From assembly GCA_016203175.1 (NCBI GenBank), contig JACQNH010000067.1, positions 1 through 39,320 on the forward strand: a stretch of DNA of 39,320 bases. Reading direction: 5' to 3'. Every line of letters starts with the position of its first letter. Positions within the stretch are counted from its first letter, which is position 1. The notes under the pieces are model-generated. The model did no database searches. It was given only the letters and a program-made list of their open reading frames with translations, and was not told where the DNA came from. Positions 23,591-31,632 of this stretch are shown here, piece after piece. Origin of the DNA: Candidatus Woesearchaeota archaeon. GTDB taxonomy: Archaea > Nanobdellota > Nanobdellia > SCGC-AAA011-G17 > JACQNH01. A program made the position numbers and the translations under genes.

Positions 23591-24806
23591 ATTTAGATTT
23601 CCTGATGTCGGAGAAGGGATTACAGAGGCAGAACTAATTAAATGGCTAGTTAAAGAAAGAGATAAAGTTAAAGAACATCAGGATATTGCTCAAATAGAAA
23701 CAGATAAAGCAGTTGCAGAAATCCCAAGTCCTGCAACAGGAAAAGTTTTGAAGCTATACTTTAAAGAAGGAGCAACAATTAAAGTTGGAGACATTATAAT
23801 TACAATTGATGATGGAAAAAAAGAAGTTACAACTAATCTAAAGGAATTACATAAAAAATCAGTTGCAGTTGTTGGAGAATTAGAAGAAGCTAAAGAAGTA
23901 ACAAAAGTAACTGTTATAGTACCTAAAAAAGTTTCAGAAGGAATCTTAGCAACTCCTAAAATTAGAAATCTTGCAAATAAATTAAATGTCGATATAAATA
24001 AAATACAAGGCACAGGGCCAGAAGAAAGAATATTAGAAGAAGATATTTTAAATGCAGTTAAAGGAGTCCCACAAATAAAAAAAGAAATCCCAAAAGCAAT
24101 TACTGTTAAAAAGAAATATGATATGTGGGGTTATCTTGAAAGAATACCATTAAAAGGAATAAGAAAAACTATAGCAGAAAATATGATTAAGTCATTACAA
24201 ACCACAGCTCAAGTTACCTCAATGGACGATATTGATATTACAAATTTATGGAATAAAAGAGAAAAAGAAAAATTAAATGCAGAAAAGAAAGGTATTAAAT
24301 TAACATTGCTTCCATCTATAATTAAAGCAGTTGTTGAAGGTCTAAAAAAACATCCTTATTTAAATGCTTCATTGCAAGAAGATGAAATTATTTTAAAAAA
24401 ATATTACAATATTGGTATAGCAGTTGCAACAGAAGATGGTTTGTTAGTCCCAGTAATTAAAGGTGCAGACCAAAAAGATCTTTATTCATTAGCAAAAGAA
24501 ATCCAAGATTTATCAGAAAAAGCAAAAAATAGGAAATTAGACTTAATGGACATGAAAGGTAGTTCTTTAACAATAACAAACTATGGCAGCATTAATGGTA
24601 CATATGGTACACCAATAATAAATCCAGGAGAAAGTGCAATCTTAGGATTAGGAAGAACATTTGATAGAGTAGTTTTAATAAACAACAAACCAGAAAATAG
24701 AAAAATACTGCCAGTTTCATTAACCTTTGATCATCAAGTTTTAGATGGAGCAGAAGCAGCACAATTCCTAAAAGACATTAAAGGAATATTAGAAAACTAT
24801 AAGTAA
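23580..24806 (+). CDS. pdhC: Dihydrolipoyl acetyltransferase (E2)
   Basis: The 408-residue protein has one lipoyl domain (residues 2-78, lipoyl Lys43 in QIETDKAVAEIPSP). A linker leads to a peripheral-subunit-binding domain (about 121-158, ILATPKIRNLANKLNVDI). The catalytic domain ends with FDHQVLDGAEAAQF, carrying the active-site His385 and Asp389. It moves the acetyl group to CoA. The subunit-binding domain implies an E3 (dihydrolipoamide dehydrogenase) somewhere, but no E3 gene is in this window. The start has GAGGTG and overlaps lplA by 11 nt. Confidence 0.94.
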   Translation: MVYEFRFPDVGEGITEAELIKWLVKERDKVKEHQDIAQIETDKAVAEIPSPATGKVLKLYFKEGATIKVGDIIITIDDGKKEVTTNLKELHKKSVAVVGELEEAKEVTKVTVIVPKKVSEGILATPKIRNLANKLNVDINKIQGTGPEERILEEDILNAVKGVPQIKKEIPKAITVKKKYDMWGYLERIPLKGIRKTIAENMIKSLQTTAQVTSMDDIDITNLWNKREKEKLNAEKKGIKLTLLPSIIKAVVEGLKKHPYLNASLQEDEIILKKYYNIGIAVATEDGLLVPVIKGADQKDLYSLAKEIQDLSEKAKNRKLDLMDMKGSSLTITNYGSINGTYGTPIINPGESAILGLGRTFDRVVLINNKPENRKILPVSLTFDHQVLDGAEAAQFLKDIKGILENYK

Positions 24807-24838
24807 GTTTTAAATATTAATATAAATACCAAATTAGC

Positions 24839-25039
24839 ATGGAAAAAGAGGATATAGAACTGTTAACAAAAGTCACTACTTCATATGCAACAGTCATTGG
24901 TGTTGGTGGTGCAACTCTTTACTACCTCAGCCAAATAAGAGAAATCAAAGGATTATCACTACTTTTTATAATTATCGTTTACATCACAGGCTTATACTTC
25001 GCAATAGTAGGAATAAGGAGGTCAAAATTTCAATGGTAG
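24839..25039 (+). CDS. 66-residue two-helix membrane protein
   Basis: The product begins MEKEDIELLTKVTTSYATVIG. It has two hydrophobic helices (ATVIGVGGATLYYL and LSLLFIIIVYITGLYFAIVG) and a basic end (IRRSKFQW). A TATA-like TTTTAAATATTAATATAAA lies upstream at suitable spacing. It overlaps the next 36-residue ORF by 7 nt. No family is recognised. Confidence 0.6.
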   Translation: MEKEDIELLTKVTTSYATVIGVGGATLYYLSQIREIKGLSLLFIIIVYITGLYFAIVGIRRSKFQW

Positions 25040-25143
25040 AATCTAAAATTAAAAAAGAAGATTGGGTAGGTTGGTTATATCTCATTATAAGTTTATTATT
25101 AATACTGCTTTTTTTCTATTTAGTTTTTATAAAGCAGTTTTAA
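25033..25143 (+). CDS. 36-residue single-helix membrane protein
   Basis: The ORF begins MVESKIKKEDWVGWL and continues as one hydrophobic helix (YLIISLLLILLFFYLVF) ending IKQF. It starts inside the preceding 66-residue gene (AGGAGG about 15 nt upstream) and ends 21 nt before the acd 5' copy. Overlap and SD support translation; the function is unknown. Confidence 0.55.
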   Translation: MVESKIKKEDWVGWLYLIISLLLILLFFYLVFIKQF

Positions 25144-25164
25144 AATACTATAAAATGAGGTTAA

Positions 25165-25230
25165 ATGATAAACTTAGATAACTTTTTCAAACCAAAAAGT
25201 ATTGCAATTATTGGTGCTTCAAGAAAAAAC
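25165..25230 (+). repeat. Upstream copy of the acd 5' end
   Basis: From the ATG, 66 nt are identical to 26328-26393 except one T/C difference. They encode MINLDNFFKPKSIAIIGASR, the first residues of the acetyl-CoA synthetase alpha subunit. The repeat may extend a few bases upstream (GAGG-TTAA against GAGGATTAAA). The two copies flank the MNT-HEPN cassette as direct repeats. The reading frame continues by chance into the nucleotidyltransferase gene, giving a potential 232-residue fusion that is probably not the native protein. Confidence 0.9.
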
Positions 25231-25256
25231 CAACAACAAACCGAAAGCTTTTTAAA

Positions 25257-25274
25257 TGTGTATTTATCCACACA
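25257..25274. promoter_or_regulatory. Inverted repeat at the MNT-HEPN promoter
   Basis: TGTGT-N8-ACACA follows the TATA-like CTTTTTAAAT (25248-25257) and ends 10 nt before the preferred ATG 25285. The position suits an autorepression operator. Confidence 0.4.
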
Positions 25275-25284
25275 GTTGAGTAAA

Positions 25285-25863
25285 ATGCTACACAACTATT
25301 GTAAATTATTAAATGAATACCTTGGGGATTATACTAAGAAGGTTCATGGTAGGGGTTTGGTTGGAAAAGTCCCGCTTAGTCAGAAATCTATAGCCGTATC
25401 ACTTAAAGAACTAGAAAAGAAAGGATTATTAAAATCAGATAAAAAAGGGAACATAAAGTTTTTCGGTCTTAATTTACTTAATCCAGAAATAAAAGATGTT
25501 TTAACAATAACTGAAATAGATAGAAAAATTGAATTTTTAAGAAAACATAGAAAAATTGCAAACATATTCAATAAGGACCATAGAGTAATAGGTGTATTTG
25601 GAAGCTATGCAAAAGACACACAAACTAAAGATTCGGACATAGACTTGTTCATAATAGGTAAAAAGATTAAGGGAGATTACGATAAAAAAGGGAAAATATT
25701 TGACCTGAAGATAAGCATAAAATATTTTACTGAAACCATTTTCAGGAAATTGGCAAAAGACAAAGATCCACTTATAAAAGAAATAATAGAAAAACATGTT
25801 TTAATATTTGGGATAGAACGGTTCATTTCTATAATATGGGAGGATTATTATGGTTTCAATTAA
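25285..25863 (+). CDS. MNT-type nucleotidyltransferase antitoxin with N-terminal winged helix
   Basis: From ATG 25285 the protein has about 192 residues. An N-terminal winged-helix module (KKVHGRGLVGKVPLSQKSIAVSLKELEKKG) is followed by a minimal nucleotidyltransferase domain. That domain has the GSX10DXD motif (GSYAKDTQTKDSDIDLFIIG) and a basic C-terminal part. In the MNT-HEPN system, the MNT protein AMPylates the HEPN toxin to silence it. The frame is open back to 25165 only because of the duplicated acd start. The HEPN gene overlaps its end by 14 nt. The winged helix could bind the adjacent inverted repeat. Confidence 0.85.
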   Translation: MLHNYCKLLNEYLGDYTKKVHGRGLVGKVPLSQKSIAVSLKELEKKGLLKSDKKGNIKFFGLNLLNPEIKDVLTITEIDRKIEFLRKHRKIANIFNKDHRVIGVFGSYAKDTQTKDSDIDLFIIGKKIKGDYDKKGKIFDLKISIKYFTETIFRKLAKDKDPLIKEIIEKHVLIFGIERFISIIWEDYYGFN

Positions 25864-26326
25864 ATGGTGCCTAAAACAAAAATTAGGTATTAGAATTTTA
25901 GAACCTAACACGAATATATGTAATTCGTATTTGATGATGGCTGAGGAATCAATAGAAGAATTAGAAAGGATAAAAACAAAGATTTGGATAGCAACTGCTT
26001 CATATTATACTTTTTATTATTCTTTATACGCTCTAATTATAAGGTTAGGAATTAAATGTGAAATACATTCCTGTTCTTTAGAATTTATGAAAGAATATTT
26101 AAAAGAGTTTTATGATGAAATTGATATTGAACTTATTAATAAAGCATTTTTTGCAAGAAATGACCTACAATACTATACAAATCGACCTGTAGAAGAGAAT
26201 ATCATAAATGAAATTAAAATCGGTTGCAAAGATTTTTACATAAAAACAAAAGATATTATAATTAAATTAACCGAAGAGCAAATAAACAATATTAGAGACA
26301 GAATACAATGTTTAAAAGAGGATTAA
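25850..26326 (+). CDS. HEPN domain toxin
   Basis: This 158-residue all-helical protein has the HEPN layout: a paired-helix segment IATASYYTFYYSLYALIIRLG, HSCSLEFMKEYLKEF, then the C-terminal helix with FFARNDLQYYTN. HEPN RNases of this type normally carry an R-X4-6-H motif (RX4HXY in HepT). Here Arg103 is followed at that spacing by Tyr108-Tyr109 and not His. The protein may therefore be a variant or inactive nuclease. It overlaps the MNT gene by 14 nt, and its stop lies one base before the intact acd gene. Confidence 0.75.
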   Translation: MVSIKWCLKQKLGIRILEPNTNICNSYLMMAEESIEELERIKTKIWIATASYYTFYYSLYALIIRLGIKCEIHSCSLEFMKEYLKEFYDEIDIELINKAFFARNDLQYYTNRPVEENIINEIKIGCKDFYIKTKDIIIKLTEEQINNIRDRIQCLKED

Positions 26327-26327
26327 A

Positions 26328-27689
26328 ATGATAAACTTAGATAACTTTTTCAAACCAAAAAGCATTGCAATTATTGGTGCTTCAAGAAAAAAAGGTAAAG
26401 TTGGCAATGTTTTAGTAGAAAATTTATTACATTCCAAATTTAAAGGAAAAATTTATCCGGTAAATCCAAAAGCAAATAAAATACTAAACCTAAAATGCTA
26501 CAAATCAGTTCTAAATATAAAAGAAAAAATAGACTTAGCGGTACTAGCAATTCCAGCAGAAATTATTTTAAAAAGCATCAAAGAATGCAACAAAAAAGAA
26601 GTTAAAGATATTTTAATTATAACAGCAGGTTTCTCAGAAATAGGAAATACAAAATTAGAAAATGAATTAAAACAGTACATTGAAAAAAATCAGATCAGGA
26701 TGATAGGTCCAAATGTTTTAGGAATTCTAGATTTTCATACAAAATTAGACACAATATTCTTACCAAGAACAAGATTAAAAAGACCAGAAGCAGGTTGCAT
26801 AAGTTTCGTTACTCAATCAGGCGCAGCAGGTTCAGCAGTTTTAGACCTAGCAACATTTGAAGGACATAAATTTGCAAAATTCATAAGCTACGGCAATGCA
26901 ACTACAATAGATGAAACAGATATTATAGAATATTTAGGTAATGACAAAGATACTAAAGTTATCTGTTTATACATAGAGGGTATTAAAGATGGAAGAAAAT
27001 TCATGAAAGTTTTAAAAGATGTTACAAAGAAAAAGCCAGTGATAGCAATTAAAGGTGGTATTTCAGAACAAGGTTCTAAAGCAACATTGTCTCACACTGG
27101 TTCTCTAGCAGGGGACTATAAAGTTTATTCAGGGGTATTTAAACAATTAAATATAATCCAAGCTGAAAACCTGGAAGACATGTTAGATTATGCTTATATC
27201 TTTGAAAGCATGCTTAAACCAAAAGGAAATAGAGTACAAATAATTACAAATGGTGGCGGTTACGGAATATTAACAGTAGATGCAATTTCAAAAACTAAAA
27301 ATCTGCAGTTAGCTCAATTAACAGAAAAAACTAAAAATTATTTAAAAAAACAATTCCCAAAAACAGTTACAGTAAATAACCCAATAGATTTAGTTGGAGA
27401 TGCAGACAATAAAAGATATGAGCTAGCAATTAATGCCTGTTTACAGGATAATAATGTAGATCTAATCTTACTAATAGTTTTATATCAAACACCATTATTA
27501 ACATTTGAAATTACAGATTTATTAGCAAAAGAAATCCATAAATCAAAAAAACCAATAGTTATAGTCAGTACAGGTGGAGAGATAATAAACAAATTCAAGA
27601 AAGTTTTAGAAGAAAAAGGCATTGTTACATATACCTTCCCGCATGAAGCTGTAAAAGCTTTGAGCGCACTAGTTGAATACTATTTTTAA
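26328..27689 (+). CDS. acdA: Acetyl-CoA synthetase (ADP-forming) alpha subunit
   Basis: The 453-residue protein has the CoA-binding domain (FFKPKSIAIIGASRKKGKVG), succinyl-CoA-ligase-like domains (VTQSGAAGSAVLD), and the phospho-histidine loop LSHTGSLAGDY (His256). It converts acetyl-CoA, ADP and phosphate to acetate, CoA and ATP, the energy-conserving step after pyruvate dehydrogenase. The beta (ATP-grasp) subunit is not in this window, so it must be encoded elsewhere. An SD-like AGAGGATT precedes the ATG. Its 5' end is duplicated at 25165, marking insertion of the MNT-HEPN cassette. Confidence 0.92.
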   Translation: MINLDNFFKPKSIAIIGASRKKGKVGNVLVENLLHSKFKGKIYPVNPKANKILNLKCYKSVLNIKEKIDLAVLAIPAEIILKSIKECNKKEVKDILIITAGFSEIGNTKLENELKQYIEKNQIRMIGPNVLGILDFHTKLDTIFLPRTRLKRPEAGCISFVTQSGAAGSAVLDLATFEGHKFAKFISYGNATTIDETDIIEYLGNDKDTKVICLYIEGIKDGRKFMKVLKDVTKKKPVIAIKGGISEQGSKATLSHTGSLAGDYKVYSGVFKQLNIIQAENLEDMLDYAYIFESMLKPKGNRVQIITNGGGYGILTVDAISKTKNLQLAQLTEKTKNYLKKQFPKTVTVNNPIDLVGDADNKRYELAINACLQDNNVDLILLIVLYQTPLLTFEITDLLAKEIHKSKKPIVIVSTGGEIINKFKKVLEEKGIVTYTFPHEAVKALSALVEYYF

Positions 27690-28366
27690 TCTATTAAATA
27701 TTTTAGATTTTTAAGTTTATTAATATCAATATCATATTTCTTCTCCAGAAACACCCCTTTAAATGAATTTATAAATTTTTTTCTATCCAATAGGCTAATT
27801 AAATTTTTTATATTTGATGCAACAATGTTTTTGTCACAATCCTTTAAAAATAATTTTATTTTACTAATGTCTGTATCTTTAATTAACGATGCAATATCTC
27901 TAAAGTCAGTCAACCTCCCAGCCTGTAATTTCAAAGCAATTAATAATTCTTTAACAGGTATTTTTGCTATAATCTCTCTTTCCAGTCCTTTGATTTTATT
28001 TTTTACAGAATTTTCATTTATCTTTTCAAAGCTAATAGATGAATTAGTCTGTCTTATACCCATCCCTCCAACAAGCAAGTCAATATTAATAGACAAATCA
28101 TTTTTCTTTTCATACCTGATGAATACTGTTGAATACAAATTCTCAAGTTCCTTCGAGATGGTTTTCTTAAAGCCGTTTTGAGACAATAAATTTTCAAACT
28201 TTTGAACATCACCAGATCTTACTACAACATCAGCATCGACAGAAAATCTATGCTTAAAGGCAGAAACAGCATATCCACCAACCAAAACAAAGTCAAGATT
28301 ACCATCAATAAAATTCTGCAAAATTTCAAATATGTCATTTTCCCTTTTAATAAATTTTTCAAACAT
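27686..28366 (-). CDS. AbiEii-like nucleotidyltransferase toxin
   Basis: The 226-residue protein has the AbiEii/COG2253-type nucleotidyltransferase signature: FVLVGGYAVSAFKHRFSVDADVVV (Gly30-Gly31 and Asp44-x-Asp46), NIDLLVGGMG with a further acidic residue, and IPVKELLIALKLQAGRLTDFRDIASL, the 'K.xA...R.KD..D' helix. Such toxins block growth by nucleotide transfer, in known cases to tRNA. Its start overlaps the upstream gene by 8 nt and has the strong SD AAGGAGGTTAATT. It is convergent with acdA (stops overlap by 4 nt). Confidence 0.85.
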   Translation of the reverse strand: MFEKFIKRENDIFEILQNFIDGNLDFVLVGGYAVSAFKHRFSVDADVVVRSGDVQKFENLLSQNGFKKTISKELENLYSTVFIRYEKKNDLSINIDLLVGGMGIRQTNSSISFEKINENSVKNKIKGLEREIIAKIPVKELLIALKLQAGRLTDFRDIASLIKDTDISKIKLFLKDCDKNIVASNIKNLISLLDRKKFINSFKGVFLEKKYDIDINKLKNLKYLID

Positions 28367-29000
28367 AATTAACCTCCTTGTATTTTACTTTAAAATTTTT
28401 ATTATACATTTCCTCAACCATTTCTAAAGCAGGTTGAAAATTATAGACATATTTCTTCATGAATACTATTGTATCTTCGAAGCTATCAACAGGAATATCA
28501 TCCAAAAAAGAAACTTTAAAATCATCTAATATCTCAATATTATAAAATACCCATTTCTTTTTATTTATTTTTAAGCCCAATTTCTTACAATACTCCAAGA
28601 AAATATTACAATCATTTTTTTTTATTTTTATAAAGATAGGATAGTAATCTTTTGACCTTGCAATATTGTATCCACCTTTTGTCCAAACATATACTGCATC
28701 AGTTTTTGTAAAACAATATTTTATCCCAAACAAACCTAAAACTGCATAATTAAAGCCTATATCATGATTAAAATTTGATTTTATATAATTCAAAGTATTC
28801 CTATAAAATTTATTATTTTCTTTTAAATATAATTTTAATCCAACCTGTTTAAAACAATCTAATTTAATCAATTCCTTAACCCACTTATAAGTCCAACCGT
28901 AGCTCAAATTAATCCTTTTAGATATCGCATTAATAGAATCTACCTTTCTTGCGGCTATAATTATTTTCATTACATGCTCATTTAATACATCTATTTCCAT
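28359..29000 (-). CDS. AbiEi-like antitoxin/transcriptional repressor
   Basis: The product (213 residues from ATG 29000; ATG 29009 is also possible) begins with a winged-helix module (AISKRINLSYGWTYKWVKELIKLDCFKQVG). A domain typical of archaeal partners of AbiEii-like toxins follows (YAVLGLFGIKYCFTKTDAVYVWTKGG). It is encoded first and overlaps the toxin gene, the usual order for type IV AbiE modules where the antitoxin represses its own promoter. The TATA box (GTTTTAAATACT on the minus strand) lies 27 nt upstream of 29000. A palindrome lies between the two. Confidence 0.7.
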   Translation of the reverse strand: MEIDVLNEHVMKIIIAARKVDSINAISKRINLSYGWTYKWVKELIKLDCFKQVGLKLYLKENNKFYRNTLNYIKSNFNHDIGFNYAVLGLFGIKYCFTKTDAVYVWTKGGYNIARSKDYYPIFIKIKKNDCNIFLEYCKKLGLKINKKKWVFYNIEILDDFKVSFLDDIPVDSFEDTIVFMKKYVYNFQPALEMVEEMYNKNFKVKYKEVNYV

Positions 29001-29003
29001 AGC

Positions 29004-29019
29004 TATCATTATAGTGATA
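29004..29019. promoter_or_regulatory. Palindromic operator candidate of the AbiE-like module
   Basis: TATCATTATAGTGATA matches its reverse complement at 14 of 16 positions. It sits between the TATA box (29023-29034) and the start codon, ideal for autorepression by the winged-helix antitoxin. Confidence 0.5.
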
Positions 29020-29097
29020 ATTAGTATTTAAAACTTTCTATGTCCTAACTAACCTATTTAACAATAGTTTAAATAAGAAAGTTATATTAAAGAAAAT

Positions 29098-29111
29098 AAA
29101 TATTTTTAAAC
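29098..29111 (+). promoter_or_regulatory. TATA-type promoter of guaA
   Basis: AAATATTTTTAAAC is centred 28 nt before ATG 29133, consistent with a near-leaderless transcript. Confidence 0.55.
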
Positions 29112-29132
29112 AAGTCACAGTAACAATAAACA

Positions 29133-30959
29133 ATGCGAGAAAAAGGAATTGCTATAATTGACTTTGGTAGCCAATATACTCAAACTATAGCAAGACGCAT
29201 AAGATATTTAAATGTTTTTTCTGAAATTTTTGATTCGAATATTAGACCTTCTGAACTAGAAAACGCTGTTGGGGTTATAGGTTCTGGTGGACCCGCCAGT
29301 GTTTACGAAGCAGAAAGTCCAAGATGTAACCCAAAAATCTGGACAATGAACATGCCTAAATTACTAATTTGCTATGCCTTCCAATTATTTGCACATGAAG
29401 AAGGGGGTCGAACTGTTAAGGGAAATAAATCTGGAGAATATGGAAAAGCAAAACTTATAATAGAGAATGATGCTTCGATATTTAAAGATTTACCGGAAAC
29501 ACAAACAGTATGGATGAGTCATGGAGATAGAGTAGAATCACTGCCCCCTGGAATGTTAAAACTAGCTTACACTAAGGACTGTGAATTTGCTGCAGCTTAT
29601 GATCCGGATTCAAAAACAATAGGTTTCCAATTCCATCCTGAAGTAGATGATACCGAATTTGGAATGCAAATGCTTAATAATTTCCTCAATTTATGTAAAA
29701 GACCTGAAAAAGAATGGACATATCAAAGGTTCATAGAAGAAGTGCCTGAAAGAATAAGAGAATTTGTTGGAGGAAGAAATGTCGTGCATCTTACAAGCGG
29801 TGGAAAAGACAGTTCAATTGCAGCTGTATTTATTGATCGAACTATTAAAGAAGCAAGTAAAAAGAGATTCTTGTATATTAATTGCGGTGTTGGACGCAAA
29901 GATGAAGTTAAAAAAGTAGTAAAGAACTTAAAAGATATTGGGATTGAATTAATAGTTCTAGACACAAGTGAAGAACTTGAGAAAGAGCTTTTTGGTATTA
30001 CAGATGCAGAAGAAAAACGTGAAATTATTGGTAGACATTATATAAGACATGCTCAACTATTTGCAGGACAGGAATATGGCAATAACTGGGTTATTGGTCA
30101 GGGAACAATCTATCCAGACCACATAGAAAGCAAAGGCACAAAAAATTCTGCAAAAATAAAAACCCACCACAACAGAGTTAAAGAAGTTTTAGAATTAATG
30201 AAACAAGGTAAAATACTAGAGCCAAATTTATATTTATTTAAAGACGATATTGAAACAATAGCAAAAATTTTTGCTGAAACTAATGGGTTAGAGGGCTTAG
30301 CTGAAATATTTGCACCACAACACCCATTTCCAGGACCAGGTCTTGCTATAAGGAGTTTATGTAGTAAAGGCGAAACAAGAAACGATTTTAAAGAACTTAC
30401 TTCTGAAGTCAAAGGTATTTCTAGAAAGTATAATTTAGATGCCTTAGTCTTACCAATTTTATCTGTTGGGGTGCAAGGAGATGGAAGAACTTATGCCCCC
30501 CCTGTAGCTATTTGGGGAAAAACAAGATCATGGGATGAACTAGCTGAAATTAGCACTATGATAACAAATACAATGAAAGGTAGAGTGAACAGAGTTATAA
30601 TCCCTTTACAACCCTCTGAAATAAAAAATGTAGATTTAAGAGAATCATATATAACTAGAGAACGATTAAAAAAACTTCAAGAAGCAGATCATATAACTAT
30701 GAAGCACCTAGAAGAATCAAAAGAGATGAAAAATATTCAACAATGCCCAACAATAGCAATTCCACTGGAAATTAATAGCAGTTCAGGAGAAAGTATCGTA
30801 TTAAGGCCGTTTAAAACTAGAGATTTTATGACCGGCACTTTTGGTCGATTAAGTAATCAAGTAATAGACGATGTTGTTAAAGAAATATTAGGTTTAGGTT
30901 ACGGGGCTGTTTTTTACGATATTACAAATAAACCCCCAGGAACAACAGAGTGGGAATGA
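29133..30959 (+). CDS. guaA: GMP synthase (glutamine-hydrolysing)
   Basis: The 608-residue protein fuses a class I glutamine amidotransferase (Cys80 in LLICYAFQLFA; His168 and Glu170 in FQFHPEV) to an ATP pyrophosphatase (PP-loop TSGGKDSS at 221-228, HPFPGPGLAIR). The C-terminal dimerisation domain ends DITNKPPGTTEWE. It converts XMP to GMP. It is longer than the common form of about 510-540 residues, with the surplus in the last third, resembling the long type. The nucleophile elbow is unusual: both glycines of the G-x-C-x-G pattern are replaced (L-I-C-Y-A). Many archaea encode the two domains as separate genes; here they are fused. Confidence 0.94.
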   Translation: MREKGIAIIDFGSQYTQTIARRIRYLNVFSEIFDSNIRPSELENAVGVIGSGGPASVYEAESPRCNPKIWTMNMPKLLICYAFQLFAHEEGGRTVKGNKSGEYGKAKLIIENDASIFKDLPETQTVWMSHGDRVESLPPGMLKLAYTKDCEFAAAYDPDSKTIGFQFHPEVDDTEFGMQMLNNFLNLCKRPEKEWTYQRFIEEVPERIREFVGGRNVVHLTSGGKDSSIAAVFIDRTIKEASKKRFLYINCGVGRKDEVKKVVKNLKDIGIELIVLDTSEELEKELFGITDAEEKREIIGRHYIRHAQLFAGQEYGNNWVIGQGTIYPDHIESKGTKNSAKIKTHHNRVKEVLELMKQGKILEPNLYLFKDDIETIAKIFAETNGLEGLAEIFAPQHPFPGPGLAIRSLCSKGETRNDFKELTSEVKGISRKYNLDALVLPILSVGVQGDGRTYAPPVAIWGKTRSWDELAEISTMITNTMKGRVNRVIIPLQPSEIKNVDLRESYITRERLKKLQEADHITMKHLEESKEMKNIQQCPTIAIPLEINSSSGESIVLRPFKTRDFMTGTFGRLSNQVIDDVVKEILGLGYGAVFYDITNKPPGTTEWE

Positions 30960-31589
30960 TTATCCTGAATTTTTAATAATGTCATCAACAATTTCTTCAG
31001 GCATTTTCATAGCATCCAAATAAATAATTTTAACCCTCTTCTCAATTACTTCATAAAACTGCTTTAAAAACAATTTATTTCTTTCTTTATTAGTCGCATC
31101 ATCGTATTTTCCATCTCTTTCTATAATTCTTTTTCTCTGCCTCTTTTCTAATTCTCTATCCTCAACAACTAAAAAAAGTACATCATTGATATAAATCAGC
31201 AATTTTTTTATTTCTGCTAAAAAATTTTCACTGCATTTATCTATTAAACCAGAAAAGAATGATTCAAATATAACCCTACCCTGATAATTATTCGTTTCTT
31301 TTATTCTTTCTCTAGCCAACTCTAATTTTAATTTTTCAAAATCATTGGAATTATCTTGATATCTATTTTTCAAAATAAAATCCTCTAGTTTATCCTCTAA
31401 TTCCTTTAATCTTAAATTCTTGCTATAAATAATATCCCCGTTAAAATAAGTCCCGTATTCTTTGCTAATAACATTTCTTCTAAATTGAAACTCATGCATT
31501 AAAGTAATGTCTGATTTCTTTCTTATTATAGCTTTAATTACAGTAGATTTACCAGACCCAGGAATCCCCTCTAATAAGATTAAAGCCAT
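30960..31589 (-). CDS. P-loop nucleotide/nucleoside kinase-like protein
   Basis: The 209-residue protein has a Walker A motif at residues 8-16 (EGIPGSGKST) and thymidylate/deoxynucleoside-kinase-like features (RVIFESFFSGLID as the DRx-like strand; RELEKRQRKRIIERDGKYDDATN resembling a lid). The substrate is not clear. A TATA-like AGTTTTAAATTGC on the minus strand precedes ATG 31589. It is convergent with guaA, and the stop codons abut. It is next to a HEPN-nucleotidyltransferase module but in a separate transcription unit. Confidence 0.7.
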   Translation of the reverse strand: MALILLEGIPGSGKSTVIKAIIRKKSDITLMHEFQFRRNVISKEYGTYFNGDIIYSKNLRLKELEDKLEDFILKNRYQDNSNDFEKLKLELARERIKETNNYQGRVIFESFFSGLIDKCSENFLAEIKKLLIYINDVLFLVVEDRELEKRQRKRIIERDGKYDDATNKERNKLFLKQFYEVIEKRVKIIYLDAMKMPEEIVDDIIKNSG

Positions 31590-31632
31590 ACTTTATTGAT
31601 TAGATTAGCAATTTAAAACTTTTATCATTTCG

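Noticed and set aside
25165..25863. A 232-residue acd-nucleotidyltransferase fusion protein
   Set aside because: The first 22 residues are the duplicated acd start and continue into the antitoxin by chance of frame. A TATA box, inverted repeat and ATG at 25285 give a better native start.
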